Below are positions 8,603 to 17,858 of a DNA stretch of 64,000 bases, one piece after another. Within the stretch, counting starts at the first letter, position 1, and each line of letters starts with the position of its first letter. The stretch covers positions 1 through 64,000 of the forward strand of contig NZ_JAKNHJ010000006.1 in NCBI RefSeq assembly GCF_022133705.1. The letters run 5' to 3'. A program made the translations under genes and the position numbers. This DNA comes from Varibaculum cambriense (GTDB lineage: Bacteria > Actinomycetota > Actinomycetes > Actinomycetales > Actinomycetaceae). A model generated the notes under the pieces. The model was not told where the DNA came from. It ran no database searches and worked only from the letters and a program-made list of their open reading frames with translations.

Positions 8603-8799
8603 AAAGCGGAACAAAACCCAGTACGCTTCAGACTTCGAAATTTTGGTGTCAGAAGAATTGTGCCAATCTACAAAGACAACAAGTGGGCTACAAGGACACC
8701 CCGGGTAGCTTGACATGGTATACCAACTGAAAATACGGGTCGCTGGGGTAATATTGAAGAAATTCGGTAACCGAAACCCAAGAATATGGTGGGTAGCAG

Positions 8800-9840
8800 A
8801 TGAACGTAGAAGCAATAGATTTGTTTTGTGGCGTGGGAGGGTTAACTAGGGGTCTAATAGACGCCGGTGTTCCTGTTGTTGCAGGCTACGATAATGACCC
8901 TACTTGTAAATTTGCGTATGAAAAAAATAATTTGGTCAATTTTTACGAAAGAGACATAAAAACGTTACATGGAAAAGAACTTAAAACGCTGTATGATCAA
9001 AACTCAATAAAAGTATTGGTCGGTTGTGCTCCATGTCAACCATTTTCCTCAATGCGCTCAAAATTAGGTATAGAGAATACAATGGATGAGAAGTATGGTC
9101 TGCTTCTTGAATTCGGCAGAGTAATCTCTGAGCTAAAGCCGGATATTATATCTATGGAAAATGTTCCTCAACTAATGAAAACAGACGTCTATCATGAGTT
9201 TATTAAAATAATTGAGGATAATGACTATTTCCATGACGAAGGGGTTGTCTATTGCCCTGATTATGGTATATCTCAGACTAGAAGAAGATTTGTCTTACTG
9301 GCATCAAAACTAAGAAAGATTACACTGAGTTCACCACAGACAACAAAACCTCTAGACCCTCCACTAACAGTAGATGTTATTGGCGCGTTACCCCCTATTG
9401 CAGCTGGCGAGGTTTGTGATAATGATCCATTACACAGAGCATCTAAGCTTTCAGCAACGAATTTAATACGAATTCAGGCATCCAGGCCGGGTGGCTCGTG
9501 GAAAGACTGGCCTGCAGCTTTGCGCTGTAAATGTCATCAAGAGAAATCAGGAAAAACTTATGGTTCTGTATATGGAAGATTGAAGTGGAATCAAATTGGT
9601 CCAACTATCACCACACAGTTTTATTCCTATGGAACCGGAAGATTTGGTCATCCTTCGCAGGATCGAGCTTTGTCGTTAAGAGAGGGTGCTATGTTCCAGA
9701 CCTTCCCCAAAAATTATGACTTCATTGATCCTTCAGTGCCGTTTTCATTTCGCCGTATAGCGAGACATATTGGAAACGCTGTGCCTGTCAGGCTGGGCGA
9801 GGTAATTGGCAACTCAATTTTGAACCACGTGTCAGATTAA
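8800..9840 (+). CDS. DNA cytosine-C5 methyltransferase
   Basis: A 346-residue methyltransferase that transfers a methyl group from S-adenosylmethionine to C5 of cytosine. Motif I is DLFCGVGGLTRG (residues 7-18), motif IV has the catalytic PCQP, motif VI has ENV, motif VIII has QTRRRF, and motif X has GNAVP near the C-terminus. The variable target-recognition region is fairly short, so specificity cannot be read. Codon use is markedly AT-rich compared with the flanking core genes, a sign of transfer. It is followed 29 bases later by a GHKL ATPase gene rather than a recognisable restriction endonuclease, so the two probably form one system. Confidence 0.92.
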   Translation: MNVEAIDLFCGVGGLTRGLIDAGVPVVAGYDNDPTCKFAYEKNNLVNFYERDIKTLHGKELKTLYDQNSIKVLVGCAPCQPFSSMRSKLGIENTMDEKYGLLLEFGRVISELKPDIISMENVPQLMKTDVYHEFIKIIEDNDYFHDEGVVYCPDYGISQTRRRFVLLASKLRKITLSSPQTTKPLDPPLTVDVIGALPPIAAGEVCDNDPLHRASKLSATNLIRIQASRPGGSWKDWPAALRCKCHQEKSGKTYGSVYGRLKWNQIGPTITTQFYSYGTGRFGHPSQDRALSLREGAMFQTFPKNYDFIDPSVPFSFRRIARHIGNAVPVRLGEVIGNSILNHVSD

Positions 9841-9869
9841 TCAAGAGTTCACCGAAAATGGAGGTTGCT

Positions 9870-11516
9870 ATGGATGAGTTTAGTTTTAATATTTCTCTAA
9901 GCGTTCTGAATCATTTAGGTAGGAATCTTTATAGAAATATAATTACGATTCTTGGTGAGGCTATTTCAAATTCTTGGGATGCAGATGCCCATAACGTGCG
10001 AATTGAGATCAACCGGCAGGACCGTACAATGTTAATTGTTGATGATGGTCTAGGGATGACGGCAAAAGATTTTCAAAATAAGTTTCTAAAGATTGGTTAT
10101 AGTAAACGTAAGACCGGCATATATAAATCAAAATTAAATCGAAGGTTTATTGGTAGAAAAGGTATTGGTAAACTAGCATTATTATCTTGTGCACAAAGAA
10201 TTAGTGTACTTACTAAGACTAAAACAACCGATGTTGTCGGCGGGGTAATTGATAATTCTGAATTAGATAAAGCAATTAAAGAAGACGAAGTTTCGGGCGA
10301 TTATCACTTAAGTAAAGTTAATGCAAAGCTATATCGTCTTTTGGATGAGAAGGAACAAGGTACAGCGATTTTTTTTGAAAACATAACAGACGGAATTTAT
10401 AATACAGTTGAGTATATTAGAAAAGCTATATCTCTCTATTTTAAATTTTCCTTGTATGATTCTGATTTTAACATTTTTGTTAATGGTAAAAAGATAGAAA
10501 TTTCTGAATTAAAGGAATTGGCAAATAATACTCAGTTTCGGTGGTCGATAAATAACTTTACTGATCCATTATTTTCTATGATGAATGAATTAGATAATGT
10601 AATCGAGGTATCAACAAAACTTAATATTCGTGGATATATTGCTACTGTAAGAAAACCCTCAAATTTAAAAATTCCTAACACGAACGAGAAGGCTACAGTA
10701 GATTTATTTGTGAATGGTCGTCTAAGGGAGCGAGATGTTGTAAGACATATTCCTACAGCTAGGATTGTTGAAAATTACGTTTATGGACAGATTCATTACG
10801 ATGACCTAGATAATGGCAGTGGAAAAGATATCTTTACGAGCAGTCGTGAAGGTATTGTTCCTAATGATCCTATTTTCAATAATTTCCTTGTTGAGTTCAA
10901 AAAGATTTTTAAGCAAGTGATAAATGAATGGGATGATTATCGACGACAGGCGCTAGATACTGGTGATCCAGATAATTTTAAAATAAAACCGAAAGAGCGA
11001 AAAGCAGAGGAACTTTTTAGTCTCACCATAAAAGATATGCAGGAAAAGGAGAAGTTTATTAGAAAGGGGGGTACTGTTCAGCAGTGGGCACAAACTCTTG
11101 CTTCCGAAGCACGATTTAATATCCCTTCATATACAGAATGTTTCATCTCGGAAAACCTTTTAAGATTTTATATAAAAAATACCGATAAGCCACTTTCTCA
11201 GGAGGCCATTAGGCAAGCCAAAAAATGGAAAAAGAGAGAGAATGAAAGCAAGAATGCTGCTAATATAAGCTATTCCGTTAGAGTGGATGAAGGGGATTTA
11301 TACTATCTTGATATGTCTGATTTAGCAAACCTAATAGATAAAGCCAAAAACCAAAAAAGTGCTAGTCTTAGCCGATCTTCAATCACTTATAAACCACTCA
11401 GAGACGCTATTGGGCACACCTCTATTATTACCGATAACGCCAAGCGTCAGCTCTCTTTGACCTACGAAAATATTAAGAAAAGATTAGGGGAGATATTATC
11501 TCAAGTTAAAGATTGA
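9870..11516 (+). CDS. MORC-like GHKL ATPase with a possible C-terminal HEPN domain, partner of the C5 methyltransferase
   Basis: The start is the ATG at 9870, because GGAGG (9860-9864) lies 5 bases before it; the in-frame ATG at 9858 overlaps that site. This gives 548 residues. The N-terminal Hsp90/MutL-type ATPase motifs are clear: E-A-I-S-N-S-W-D-A-D-A (N box), DDGLGM (G1 box) and GRKGIGKLAL (G2 lid). A second domain of the S5-like type is likely up to about residue 350. The C-terminal 170 residues are helical, with R-D-A-I-G-H at about residues 511-516, matching the R-x4-H catalytic motif of HEPN nucleases. Prokaryotic MORC-type ATPases are known partners of restriction-modification genes. 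The HEPN call is my inference. The gene is strongly AT-rich. Confidence 0.7.
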   Translation: MDEFSFNISLSVLNHLGRNLYRNIITILGEAISNSWDADAHNVRIEINRQDRTMLIVDDGLGMTAKDFQNKFLKIGYSKRKTGIYKSKLNRRFIGRKGIGKLALLSCAQRISVLTKTKTTDVVGGVIDNSELDKAIKEDEVSGDYHLSKVNAKLYRLLDEKEQGTAIFFENITDGIYNTVEYIRKAISLYFKFSLYDSDFNIFVNGKKIEISELKELANNTQFRWSINNFTDPLFSMMNELDNVIEVSTKLNIRGYIATVRKPSNLKIPNTNEKATVDLFVNGRLRERDVVRHIPTARIVENYVYGQIHYDDLDNGSGKDIFTSSREGIVPNDPIFNNFLVEFKKIFKQVINEWDDYRRQALDTGDPDNFKIKPKERKAEELFSLTIKDMQEKEKFIRKGGTVQQWAQTLASEARFNIPSYTECFISENLLRFYIKNTDKPLSQEAIRQAKKWKKRENESKNAANISYSVRVDEGDLYYLDMSDLANLIDKAKNQKSASLSRSSITYKPLRDAIGHTSIITDNAKRQLSLTYENIKKRLGEILSQVKD

Positions 11517-11900
11517 TAGTGCGAAGCTATTGTTCCGTGGGAAACCCCCTACGGTCTTCCGGCAGACCGGCTACTATCTGGGGGTCTACTCTTCGTTCTT
11601 CGGAGTACCTTACTATGCGTAGCCCCAGATTTGGTCCACTGTCCTCGTCCTCTTTTTCGGCCTCGACATACAAGGTAGTCACGTCATACAACACAGGGAC
11701 AAATCCCCTGTTTTAGCGGCATGTCTGAAACAAGCTGCAGCAATCCTGGAAGGGTACTCTTGCCTGGCACAGTGTTGCAGGGTAGTGAACACGGTTCGCA
11801 CACTCGTATTCTCCACCTCGAGCTCTATAAAAACTGTACTGTGTAGGCCTTGGAGGCGGGCTCCGCAGTCCTGGCCGTAACCAGCTGCTCAAACGTCCTA
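11516..11900 (-). pseudogene. IS1634-family transposase remnant
   Basis: On the minus strand, broken pieces of an IS1634/IS1549-type transposase can be read in order. The first is FEQLVTARTAEPASKAY (near 11,900-11,850). The second reads SRIAAACFRHAAKTGDLSL. After a frameshift comes LYDVTTLYVEAEKED, then SEERRVDPQIVAGL, ending in a stop at 11527-11529. Stop codons and frameshifts interrupt it and the C-terminal half of the transposase is missing. It abuts the stop codon of the GHKL gene, so it marks a rearrangement boundary. The remaining bases to 12,044 hold no gene I can support. Confidence 0.75.
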
Positions 11901-12044
11901 TAGCCTATAGCCTAACCGAAACCAAAAACTCAATACGCATCACCTAGGACTCCCGACAACAGTACTTAGCGTTTAGACAAGGTGTTAGCACGTGAGGCGT
12001 CGGCGCAACCAGTATCAAACAAGTCGAATTCCAATTGCCTGGGA

Positions 12045-12437
12045 CTAAGATCCCTGCGGCCTTTTCTCTAGTAATAGCTGGAGTTTAGCCTCATCAAGTG
12101 CCGAGCCTAGATGTTTTATAACCCTGTTTACACGACCCGGTTTCGCCAATATCTGCACATCCGTCGCATCAGAGGCAGTTCTCACTTCACGCAGTGGAGC
12201 CAACCGGGAAAATACAAATTTTACCCAGCTTTGGAAATCTTGCTGCCGTTCAACTAATGCGGATAATCCATCCACCCTAAACGGCGGAGAAATTATTTTA
12301 AGAGTATCCAAGGTAGAAAATTGCTTCGCTAAGGATTCAGCCACCGGAACAAGCGAAGGTGTCGCAAGCGGGCGAACTTTTCCAAATCTCTTCCCCAAAA
12401 GCTTATCGAAGCTATTATTTTGGGATTCTGTACTCAT
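12045..12437 (-). CDS. Hypothetical protein downstream of the type ISP enzyme
   Basis: A 130-residue protein I do not recognise. It is Leu/Val/Lys rich and predicted soluble, with no signal peptide or membrane segment. A central aromatic patch (FQSWVKFVF) and a helical C-terminus (LDEAKLQLLLEK) are the only visible features. It begins 82 bases after the type ISP restriction gene on the same strand, with no terminator between them that I can see, so it may be a co-transcribed accessory gene. No strong ribosome-binding site precedes its ATG. Confidence 0.5.
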   Translation of the reverse strand: MSTESQNNSFDKLLGKRFGKVRPLATPSLVPVAESLAKQFSTLDTLKIISPPFRVDGLSALVERQQDFQSWVKFVFSRLAPLREVRTASDATDVQILAKPGRVNRVIKHLGSALDEAKLQLLLEKRPQGS

Positions 12438-12519
12438 ATCTACTAGCTTTCAGATCTAGAACTAGCATCTCAGTTCATTACAAGCTTGCCGGGTTACCGT
12501 CTGGTTAACCGATCCTTGC

Positions 12520-15500
12520 TCACTGTTCTTCATCGATGATGAATTCTGGGAGTGCGCGCGTTAGCTCTAGGGTGCGCATCGATACCGTGACTAATGCCGG
12601 AATTAGTTTAGCGATATAGGCAGGATCATTAATTTCACGACAATAATCATTGGGGTCATTGACAATGCCACTCTTGGTATCAGTCTTGATACGATAGCGA
12701 TCCACCATCCACTCTAAGGGGCTGCGTCCACCTATCTTGTATTCATTAGCTTGTTCAGGAATCCCCGTGAACGTCAGATACTCGTTATACACCAAGGTAG
12801 TGTAATCCTTGGAACGTTTACCGGGCTTCTTCCCCCAGACCAGTTGTTTTAGGTGATACTTCTGCCAATCATCATCGGGTGCAATCAGACTGGTTTTTGC
12901 GGTAACTCCTGGATAGGGGGCGACTTCTTCATAGTTCACGTGTAGTTCCGCTAGTTCCCGCCCGATATTGGCGTAGCTCCAAAAATCCTGCACCTTCGGA
13001 ATTCGAGGCAGCATCTTCTTCAAATCAGCTTCATAACGTTCCCGGAACTGCGGATGGTGCAGCAGGGCATAGATATAAAAGAAAATATCTTCTTTGCTGA
13101 TCACCTCTTCCCGATAATGATGGCGGTAGGCGCTAAGCGTGGCATCGGTAATGTTGTCTCGGCGGCAGTAGCCGTTAATTTTTGCCGGTACCTGTGAGCT
13201 GATGGGCTTATTAAAATCAAAACTCCCAGAAAATTCCTCCGGCGTATCAAGATCTTCCCAGTTACCCGTAGACGCAAATAATGAATTATCATTCCCGGTT
13301 TTTTCTGTTTTCTCCCAGGTATAAAGGGGGAATACTTGACTAGTGCCGACTAAATGCAAATCAGGTATGTGCGCAACTAGGAAACCTGTTCCTTCTTTTA
13401 TCGCATCGCTATCTATGGATATTCCTAGATTGGGCTGCTTGGGAGTGGGGAAAATCTGTGGTAGCTGATAAATCATGTCATTCATCGTCTGCTTAAAATA
13501 GACAGACTGTTTACAGAAAGGACGATACATTGACAGATTTAAGGCGTTAGATACAAATTTGTGCTGAGCTTGTTTATCTAAGTCTTTTAGTAACTGCCGG
13601 TTCCAAGCAATCTTTGTTTTGTCATTTATAGTATTTTTGCTGGTATGTCCGCAGGATACCTCCTGGTTGTAGTTATCAATCATTCGTTGCATATTTGATT
13701 CCACGGCCTGGCGTGAGAAGTTATAGCACCAAGCATCGCGGTTAGTCTTAAGTCCTCCCGAGTACTGTTGGAAAACCGCAGGTGTATTAACTTTGCCCTT
13801 GGTGCGCTTGTCCCCGATTTCCTGGAACTCCAGGTATCTTTCATCGCGTTGGTTAATCCAATCCCCATGAGCATTAGGGCTAATTAGTTCGAAGTCGGTA
13901 TCTGCTATGGAAGCTTCTCGCGTTAGCAGATCTAATTTTTCCTGTCGTGCCAGATAGTCTCCCACCTCGGCGTAATGAATGCGGCAGGGGCGCGAAAGAG
14001 CATCTTTCTTCTTAACCAGGAGGGTAATCGCCACACCGGTGCGGGATCCTTCTCCAAATACGTTTCCTGCTTCTTGGCGTCTGCGTTCACCTTGGGTGCG
14101 GGCATTACCTCGCAGGTTATATATATAAATATCGCTAAATTCTTCCGCCCAACTGAGGCGAACCCCATCAGCGGTATTGCCATCAATAAAGGAACTATTG
14201 GATACAAAGGCGATAATTCCTTCTTCCCCGACACGGTCACTTGCCCAGCGCAGAGCCCGGAAGTAAGAATCGTAGAGGCTATTTTTATTAGTGGCGCTAG
14301 AACGAGCCACATAAGTATTTTCTATCCGCGCATCCAATTGGGGATACTTTAAATTCTGATTATTATCGTTCGCACTCTTTTGTCCGGCAGAATAGGGTGG
14401 ATTCATCACTACCACCCGGATGGGAGCTTCCCGCTGCCGCTTAACGCGCTCCAGATTGGCCTGAAAATCACCAATACCAGCAAGTTGTCCCTCACCTTCG
14501 CGTAGTTGGAAGGTATCGGTCAAAGTGATGCCCGGAAATTCCAGATACCCTTGGTCTTGTCCGCGGTCCGCTCGAATCTGGTGATAAACCTGCTCGATAT
14601 TAATACTGGCGATATAGTAGCTGAGCAGTACGATTTCATTAGCAAAAATTTCGTGTAGATATTTGTGCTCGAGCTGTTCAGGGGAAATAATCTCGGATTG
14701 CAGCAAGCGACTTACGAAAGTTCCGGTTCCCAAGAAGGGATCAATAATCGATACTCCACTATCACCCAGGCTCTTACCAAAGTGTCGTTGCATGGCGTAC
14801 TCCGCCGATTTTAGGATGTAATCCACCACCGGCACCGGGGTAAACACTATCCCCAGGCGATCCTTAATCGCGGGGAAAGCCTTGGAAAAGAACCGATCGT
14901 AAAGAGTGCGCATGATTTCTTGTTTGCCAGCAAGATTATCGATGCTAGTAATCTTCTCGGCCATAGTGGCATAGAATTTTGCCAGCGGTTCCCTCTCATT
15001 TTCAAAAACTTGATTGGTAGCTAGGCGATCCAAAATAGCTTGCATCGCCTGGCTAACCGGGTTTTGGGCGGTGAAGTCCTGATTTGGGAACATGGCATCA
15101 AATAGCGGCTTAGTAATCAGATGCTGTGCCAGCATCTCCACCGCCTCGGCATTGTCAATAGCCGGATTCAAAGTAGTTTGCAAAGATTCCACAAACTTAG
15201 CGAAGTAATCTTGATTTAGCGGATCTTCGAGAAGATGATCAATCAGGTTAATATAGCGGCTGGCAATATCAGCAATGTCTTGGCTCCAGTCATCCCAGTA
15301 AAGCCGGTTACCAACTTTCTTCACTATTTTGGAATAAACCGCATCTTTCCATTCGGAACTGGGAATGTTTAACATGGCTTGAACTCCGCTGACTGCGTTA
15401 TCCGCAGGAATGCCATCACCAGTTCCAACTTCAGTGCCTTCGATGTAGGTAGTAGAACCAGAGCCACGCTCTTTTGATTGGGCGAGATTTACTACCTCCA

Positions 15501-17628
15501 CCATGATGTTTTCGGGAGGATTTTCGTTGTACTCGATGGCGTTTATCGTGGAATCAAAACGTTCGTCATGAGCGCGAATAGCTTGTAGCACCTGCCAGAC
15601 AACCGCAAAGCGCTTATTATCATCCATTGCCTTTTCCGGTTCAGTGCCAACCGGTACCGCAACCGGCAAAATAATATAGCCAAACTCTTTGCCCTCGGCT
15701 TTGCGCATAAACCTACCGACTGCTTGGATTACATCCACCTGCGACCTGCGAGGATTGAGGAAAAGTACCGCATCCAGGGTAGGAACGTCTACTCCCTCAG
15801 AAAGGCAGCGAGCATTGGTAAGAATGCGGCAAACTGGATGATCATCTGAGGTTTCTGACTTTAACCAATCGAGTGCTTCGCCACGCTCGATAGCATTCAT
15901 GGAACCATCCACGTGCTTACACTGCACTTCCAGGTTATCGCTCTCATCGGTGTTATTGAGGTCTTGTAGGTGAGTGCGTACTAACTCTGGGAACTCAGCA
16001 GTTACCTGTTTCGAGGTCTTGATATCTTTGGCAAAAGCCACAGCTCGGCGCATCGGTGATTTATCTTCGCCGTATTGCACATCAAATAGGTCATTTTTAC
16101 GTTTGGAAAGGGCATTCCAACATCCCACGAGTTTCGCGGCTTCGGGGATCGTTAGTTCGCCTTCGGGGAGATCTTGTTGGAAAAACTGGGTAATCTGATC
16201 TTCCGGTATAGCCAGGACTACCACTTTATAATCGGTGAGTAACCCCAAACTTACAGCTTGACCGAATCCTAGTCGATGAAAAACCTTGCCATAAAGAGAT
16301 TCATCATCCATCGAAGCAAGAATCGCATCGTTTTCTTTCGCTACGTTCTTCACTCGAGGCTGGAAAATGCGCGGGGTAGCAGTCATATAAAGCCGTTTTT
16401 CCGCGCGTAAATAAGTGTTGTCGTGTACCCGAGTAAAAGCAGACTCGTCCTCACCCGAAAGAGTAACGCCTGTGGTCCTATGTGCTTCATCGCAAATAAT
16501 CAGATCGAAGTCACGCCATTGCTTTCCCGCGAGTTCTTGTGCCTGATGCACGATATCAATCGATTGATAGGTACAGAACACTACTTGCAGTCCTTCATCA
16601 TCTTGGTGTTTTAAGAGAGAATCTGCAAGTTTCTTGGCATCGGTAGTGGGGGGAGTTTTCAAATCAACGGTGGCGATATCCACCAGGTCTTCGTGTTTCC
16701 TACGTTTGCGGTTAACTTTGGTGTCCGAGCAAACACTCCAAGCGGAAAAAGGAACCTGCACTTCAGATGCCCATTCGCTGAGAGTCTGACTCATTAGAGA
16801 CAAAGACGGAACCATAAACATGATGCGAGCATTTCCGTCAAGATCATCGGTGAGCTGTTCAGCGATTTTTAGCGAGGTGAAGGTTTTCCCGGTACCGCAG
16901 GCCATCACCAAGGTTCCTCTATCGTGAGACTTGAACCCCTCGAACACATCATTTATTGCATTTACCTGGTGGTCGCGCAAAATTTTAGGTTGCCGATGCT
17001 GAGGAGCATCGTCAGGGGCATTAAAAGAATAAGTAGCCCAGTCAATATTCGAATTGCGCAAATCAGTAAGCCCGATTCGAGTAACTGGCTTACTTTGCCC
17101 TTCGATAGCTGTTTCGGCATTATCGCTCCAAGGCACGCCAGTAGTTTCTACAAAAATGCGACGCTTAAACGGTTCCTTACCAGAATCAGAAAGAAACGAA
17201 TCGAGATTCCCTTTTTGGATCGTGTGACCCTGGCGGTAAAACTTGCATTGAATCGCCACCGCAGGGGTGTCAGCTGTCGGTTCTGAGCCATCGGCAGGCA
17301 TATCTTCGGTCTCAATCGCTACCAGATCAATCCCGGTATCTGGTTTTCCAGCCAAGCCACCACCAGGCCAGTCCCTCCACAGATATACTGCACCGAACTG
17401 CGGCCCCATCTGCGAATCATTGAGCAGATATGAACGAATTAGCTGCTCGAACAAGTTACCTTTATTGCGTTCCGAATCAGCGATTTCGCGATATTCAGTT
17501 AACAGCGCGTCAAAAGCGGCAACGCTACGGGCTGCTTCTTGCTGGGTATCTACCGCATTCAAGGAATCCGAGGCGGAGATACCTTCACCTTTTGGAGCGG
17601 CATGCTCTGAAAAAATATCGGTGTTCAA
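12520..17628 (-). CDS. Type ISP restriction-modification enzyme (single-chain nuclease-helicase-methyltransferase)
   Basis: A 1702-residue protein that fits the LlaGI/LlaBIII class, in which one chain cuts, translocates and methylates DNA. Residues 55-150 form an Mrr-like nuclease (GIDLV with D101, then IQCK with K129). The helicase follows: ACGTGKT (Walker A, 243-249) and DEAH (380-383), plus a later VGRFMRK motif VI. The amino-methyltransferase has DPFLGTGTF from D963 and NPPY at 1076-1079. The last ~400 residues are the coupler and target-recognition part. The start is TTG, with AAGGAGA 6-8 bases upstream; I see no better start. Known enzymes are about 1570 residues, so this one is slightly long. 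It looks intact and is probably an active defence system. Confidence 0.9.
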   Translation of the reverse strand: MNTDIFSEHAAPKGEGISASDSLNAVDTQQEAARSVAAFDALLTEYREIADSERNKGNLFEQLIRSYLLNDSQMGPQFGAVYLWRDWPGGGLAGKPDTGIDLVAIETEDMPADGSEPTADTPAVAIQCKFYRQGHTIQKGNLDSFLSDSGKEPFKRRIFVETTGVPWSDNAETAIEGQSKPVTRIGLTDLRNSNIDWATYSFNAPDDAPQHRQPKILRDHQVNAINDVFEGFKSHDRGTLVMACGTGKTFTSLKIAEQLTDDLDGNARIMFMVPSLSLMSQTLSEWASEVQVPFSAWSVCSDTKVNRKRRKHEDLVDIATVDLKTPPTTDAKKLADSLLKHQDDEGLQVVFCTYQSIDIVHQAQELAGKQWRDFDLIICDEAHRTTGVTLSGEDESAFTRVHDNTYLRAEKRLYMTATPRIFQPRVKNVAKENDAILASMDDESLYGKVFHRLGFGQAVSLGLLTDYKVVVLAIPEDQITQFFQQDLPEGELTIPEAAKLVGCWNALSKRKNDLFDVQYGEDKSPMRRAVAFAKDIKTSKQVTAEFPELVRTHLQDLNNTDESDNLEVQCKHVDGSMNAIERGEALDWLKSETSDDHPVCRILTNARCLSEGVDVPTLDAVLFLNPRRSQVDVIQAVGRFMRKAEGKEFGYIILPVAVPVGTEPEKAMDDNKRFAVVWQVLQAIRAHDERFDSTINAIEYNENPPENIMVEVVNLAQSKERGSGSTTYIEGTEVGTGDGIPADNAVSGVQAMLNIPSSEWKDAVYSKIVKKVGNRLYWDDWSQDIADIASRYINLIDHLLEDPLNQDYFAKFVESLQTTLNPAIDNAEAVEMLAQHLITKPLFDAMFPNQDFTAQNPVSQAMQAILDRLATNQVFENEREPLAKFYATMAEKITSIDNLAGKQEIMRTLYDRFFSKAFPAIKDRLGIVFTPVPVVDYILKSAEYAMQRHFGKSLGDSGVSIIDPFLGTGTFVSRLLQSEIISPEQLEHKYLHEIFANEIVLLSYYIASINIEQVYHQIRADRGQDQGYLEFPGITLTDTFQLREGEGQLAGIGDFQANLERVKRQREAPIRVVVMNPPYSAGQKSANDNNQNLKYPQLDARIENTYVARSSATNKNSLYDSYFRALRWASDRVGEEGIIAFVSNSSFIDGNTADGVRLSWAEEFSDIYIYNLRGNARTQGERRRQEAGNVFGEGSRTGVAITLLVKKKDALSRPCRIHYAEVGDYLARQEKLDLLTREASIADTDFELISPNAHGDWINQRDERYLEFQEIGDKRTKGKVNTPAVFQQYSGGLKTNRDAWCYNFSRQAVESNMQRMIDNYNQEVSCGHTSKNTINDKTKIAWNRQLLKDLDKQAQHKFVSNALNLSMYRPFCKQSVYFKQTMNDMIYQLPQIFPTPKQPNLGISIDSDAIKEGTGFLVAHIPDLHLVGTSQVFPLYTWEKTEKTGNDNSLFASTGNWEDLDTPEEFSGSFDFNKPISSQVPAKINGYCRRDNITDATLSAYRHHYREEVISKEDIFFYIYALLHHPQFRERYEADLKKMLPRIPKVQDFWSYANIGRELAELHVNYEEVAPYPGVTAKTSLIAPDDDWQKYHLKQLVWGKKPGKRSKDYTTLVYNEYLTFTGIPEQANEYKIGGRSPLEWMVDRYRIKTDTKSGIVNDPNDYCREINDPAYIAKLIPALVTVSMRTLELTRALPEFIIDEEQ

Positions 17629-17804
17629 GGTACTTCTCCTTCGATAAATTTAGTTCGCCAAGACCGTTTGTCAGGGGCGGCATCCTCGCGTTATCGCAGA
17701 TTCTTATGGGTGCATAGGTGCCTGTCTATAAATAAGATATCGCTTGGTGAACGCTTACACTTTAAGCCTCGCTGGGTAGTTTCGGTTTTGGTGTGGTTAG
17801 TTAA

Positions 17805-17858
17805 TTTGCCCCTGGTAGCAAGAAAGACTTCTTCGATCGTTTTTACACCCTTGGATAA
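17805..17858 (+). pseudogene. Tiny hsdR C-terminal tail remnant
   Basis: The 30 bases at 17828-17857 match the last coding bases of hsdR at 1367-1396 in 26 of 30 positions. In that frame they encode FFDRFYTLG and a stop, against FFDRFHTLG and a stop in hsdR. Three of the four differences are silent, as expected for diverged coding sequence. The upstream residues (FAPGSKK) loosely resemble the hsdR segment before the tail. I see no other hsdR sequence here. The rest of 17,629-18,025 holds no gene I can support; a 73-codon frame at 17668-17889 on the same strand looks spurious. Confidence 0.5.

Larger units (their letters stand above)
7330..8630 (+). mobile_element. IS3-family insertion sequence, about 1.3 kb
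   Basis: Terminal inverted repeats at 7330-7350 and 8610-8630 match at 20 of 21 positions and begin TGAAGCGT. Between them are orfA and orfB in the usual -1 overlapping arrangement. I find no convincing 3- or 4-bp target duplication (AGG on the left, GAC on the right). Either the insertion is old or the flanks were rearranged. The frameshift in orfB suggests that this copy cannot transpose by itself. Confidence 0.9.

Noticed and set aside
11513-11716. 67-codon plus-strand frame after the GHKL gene
   Set aside because: It is the antisense of clearly recognisable IS1634-type transposase sequence on the minus strand.
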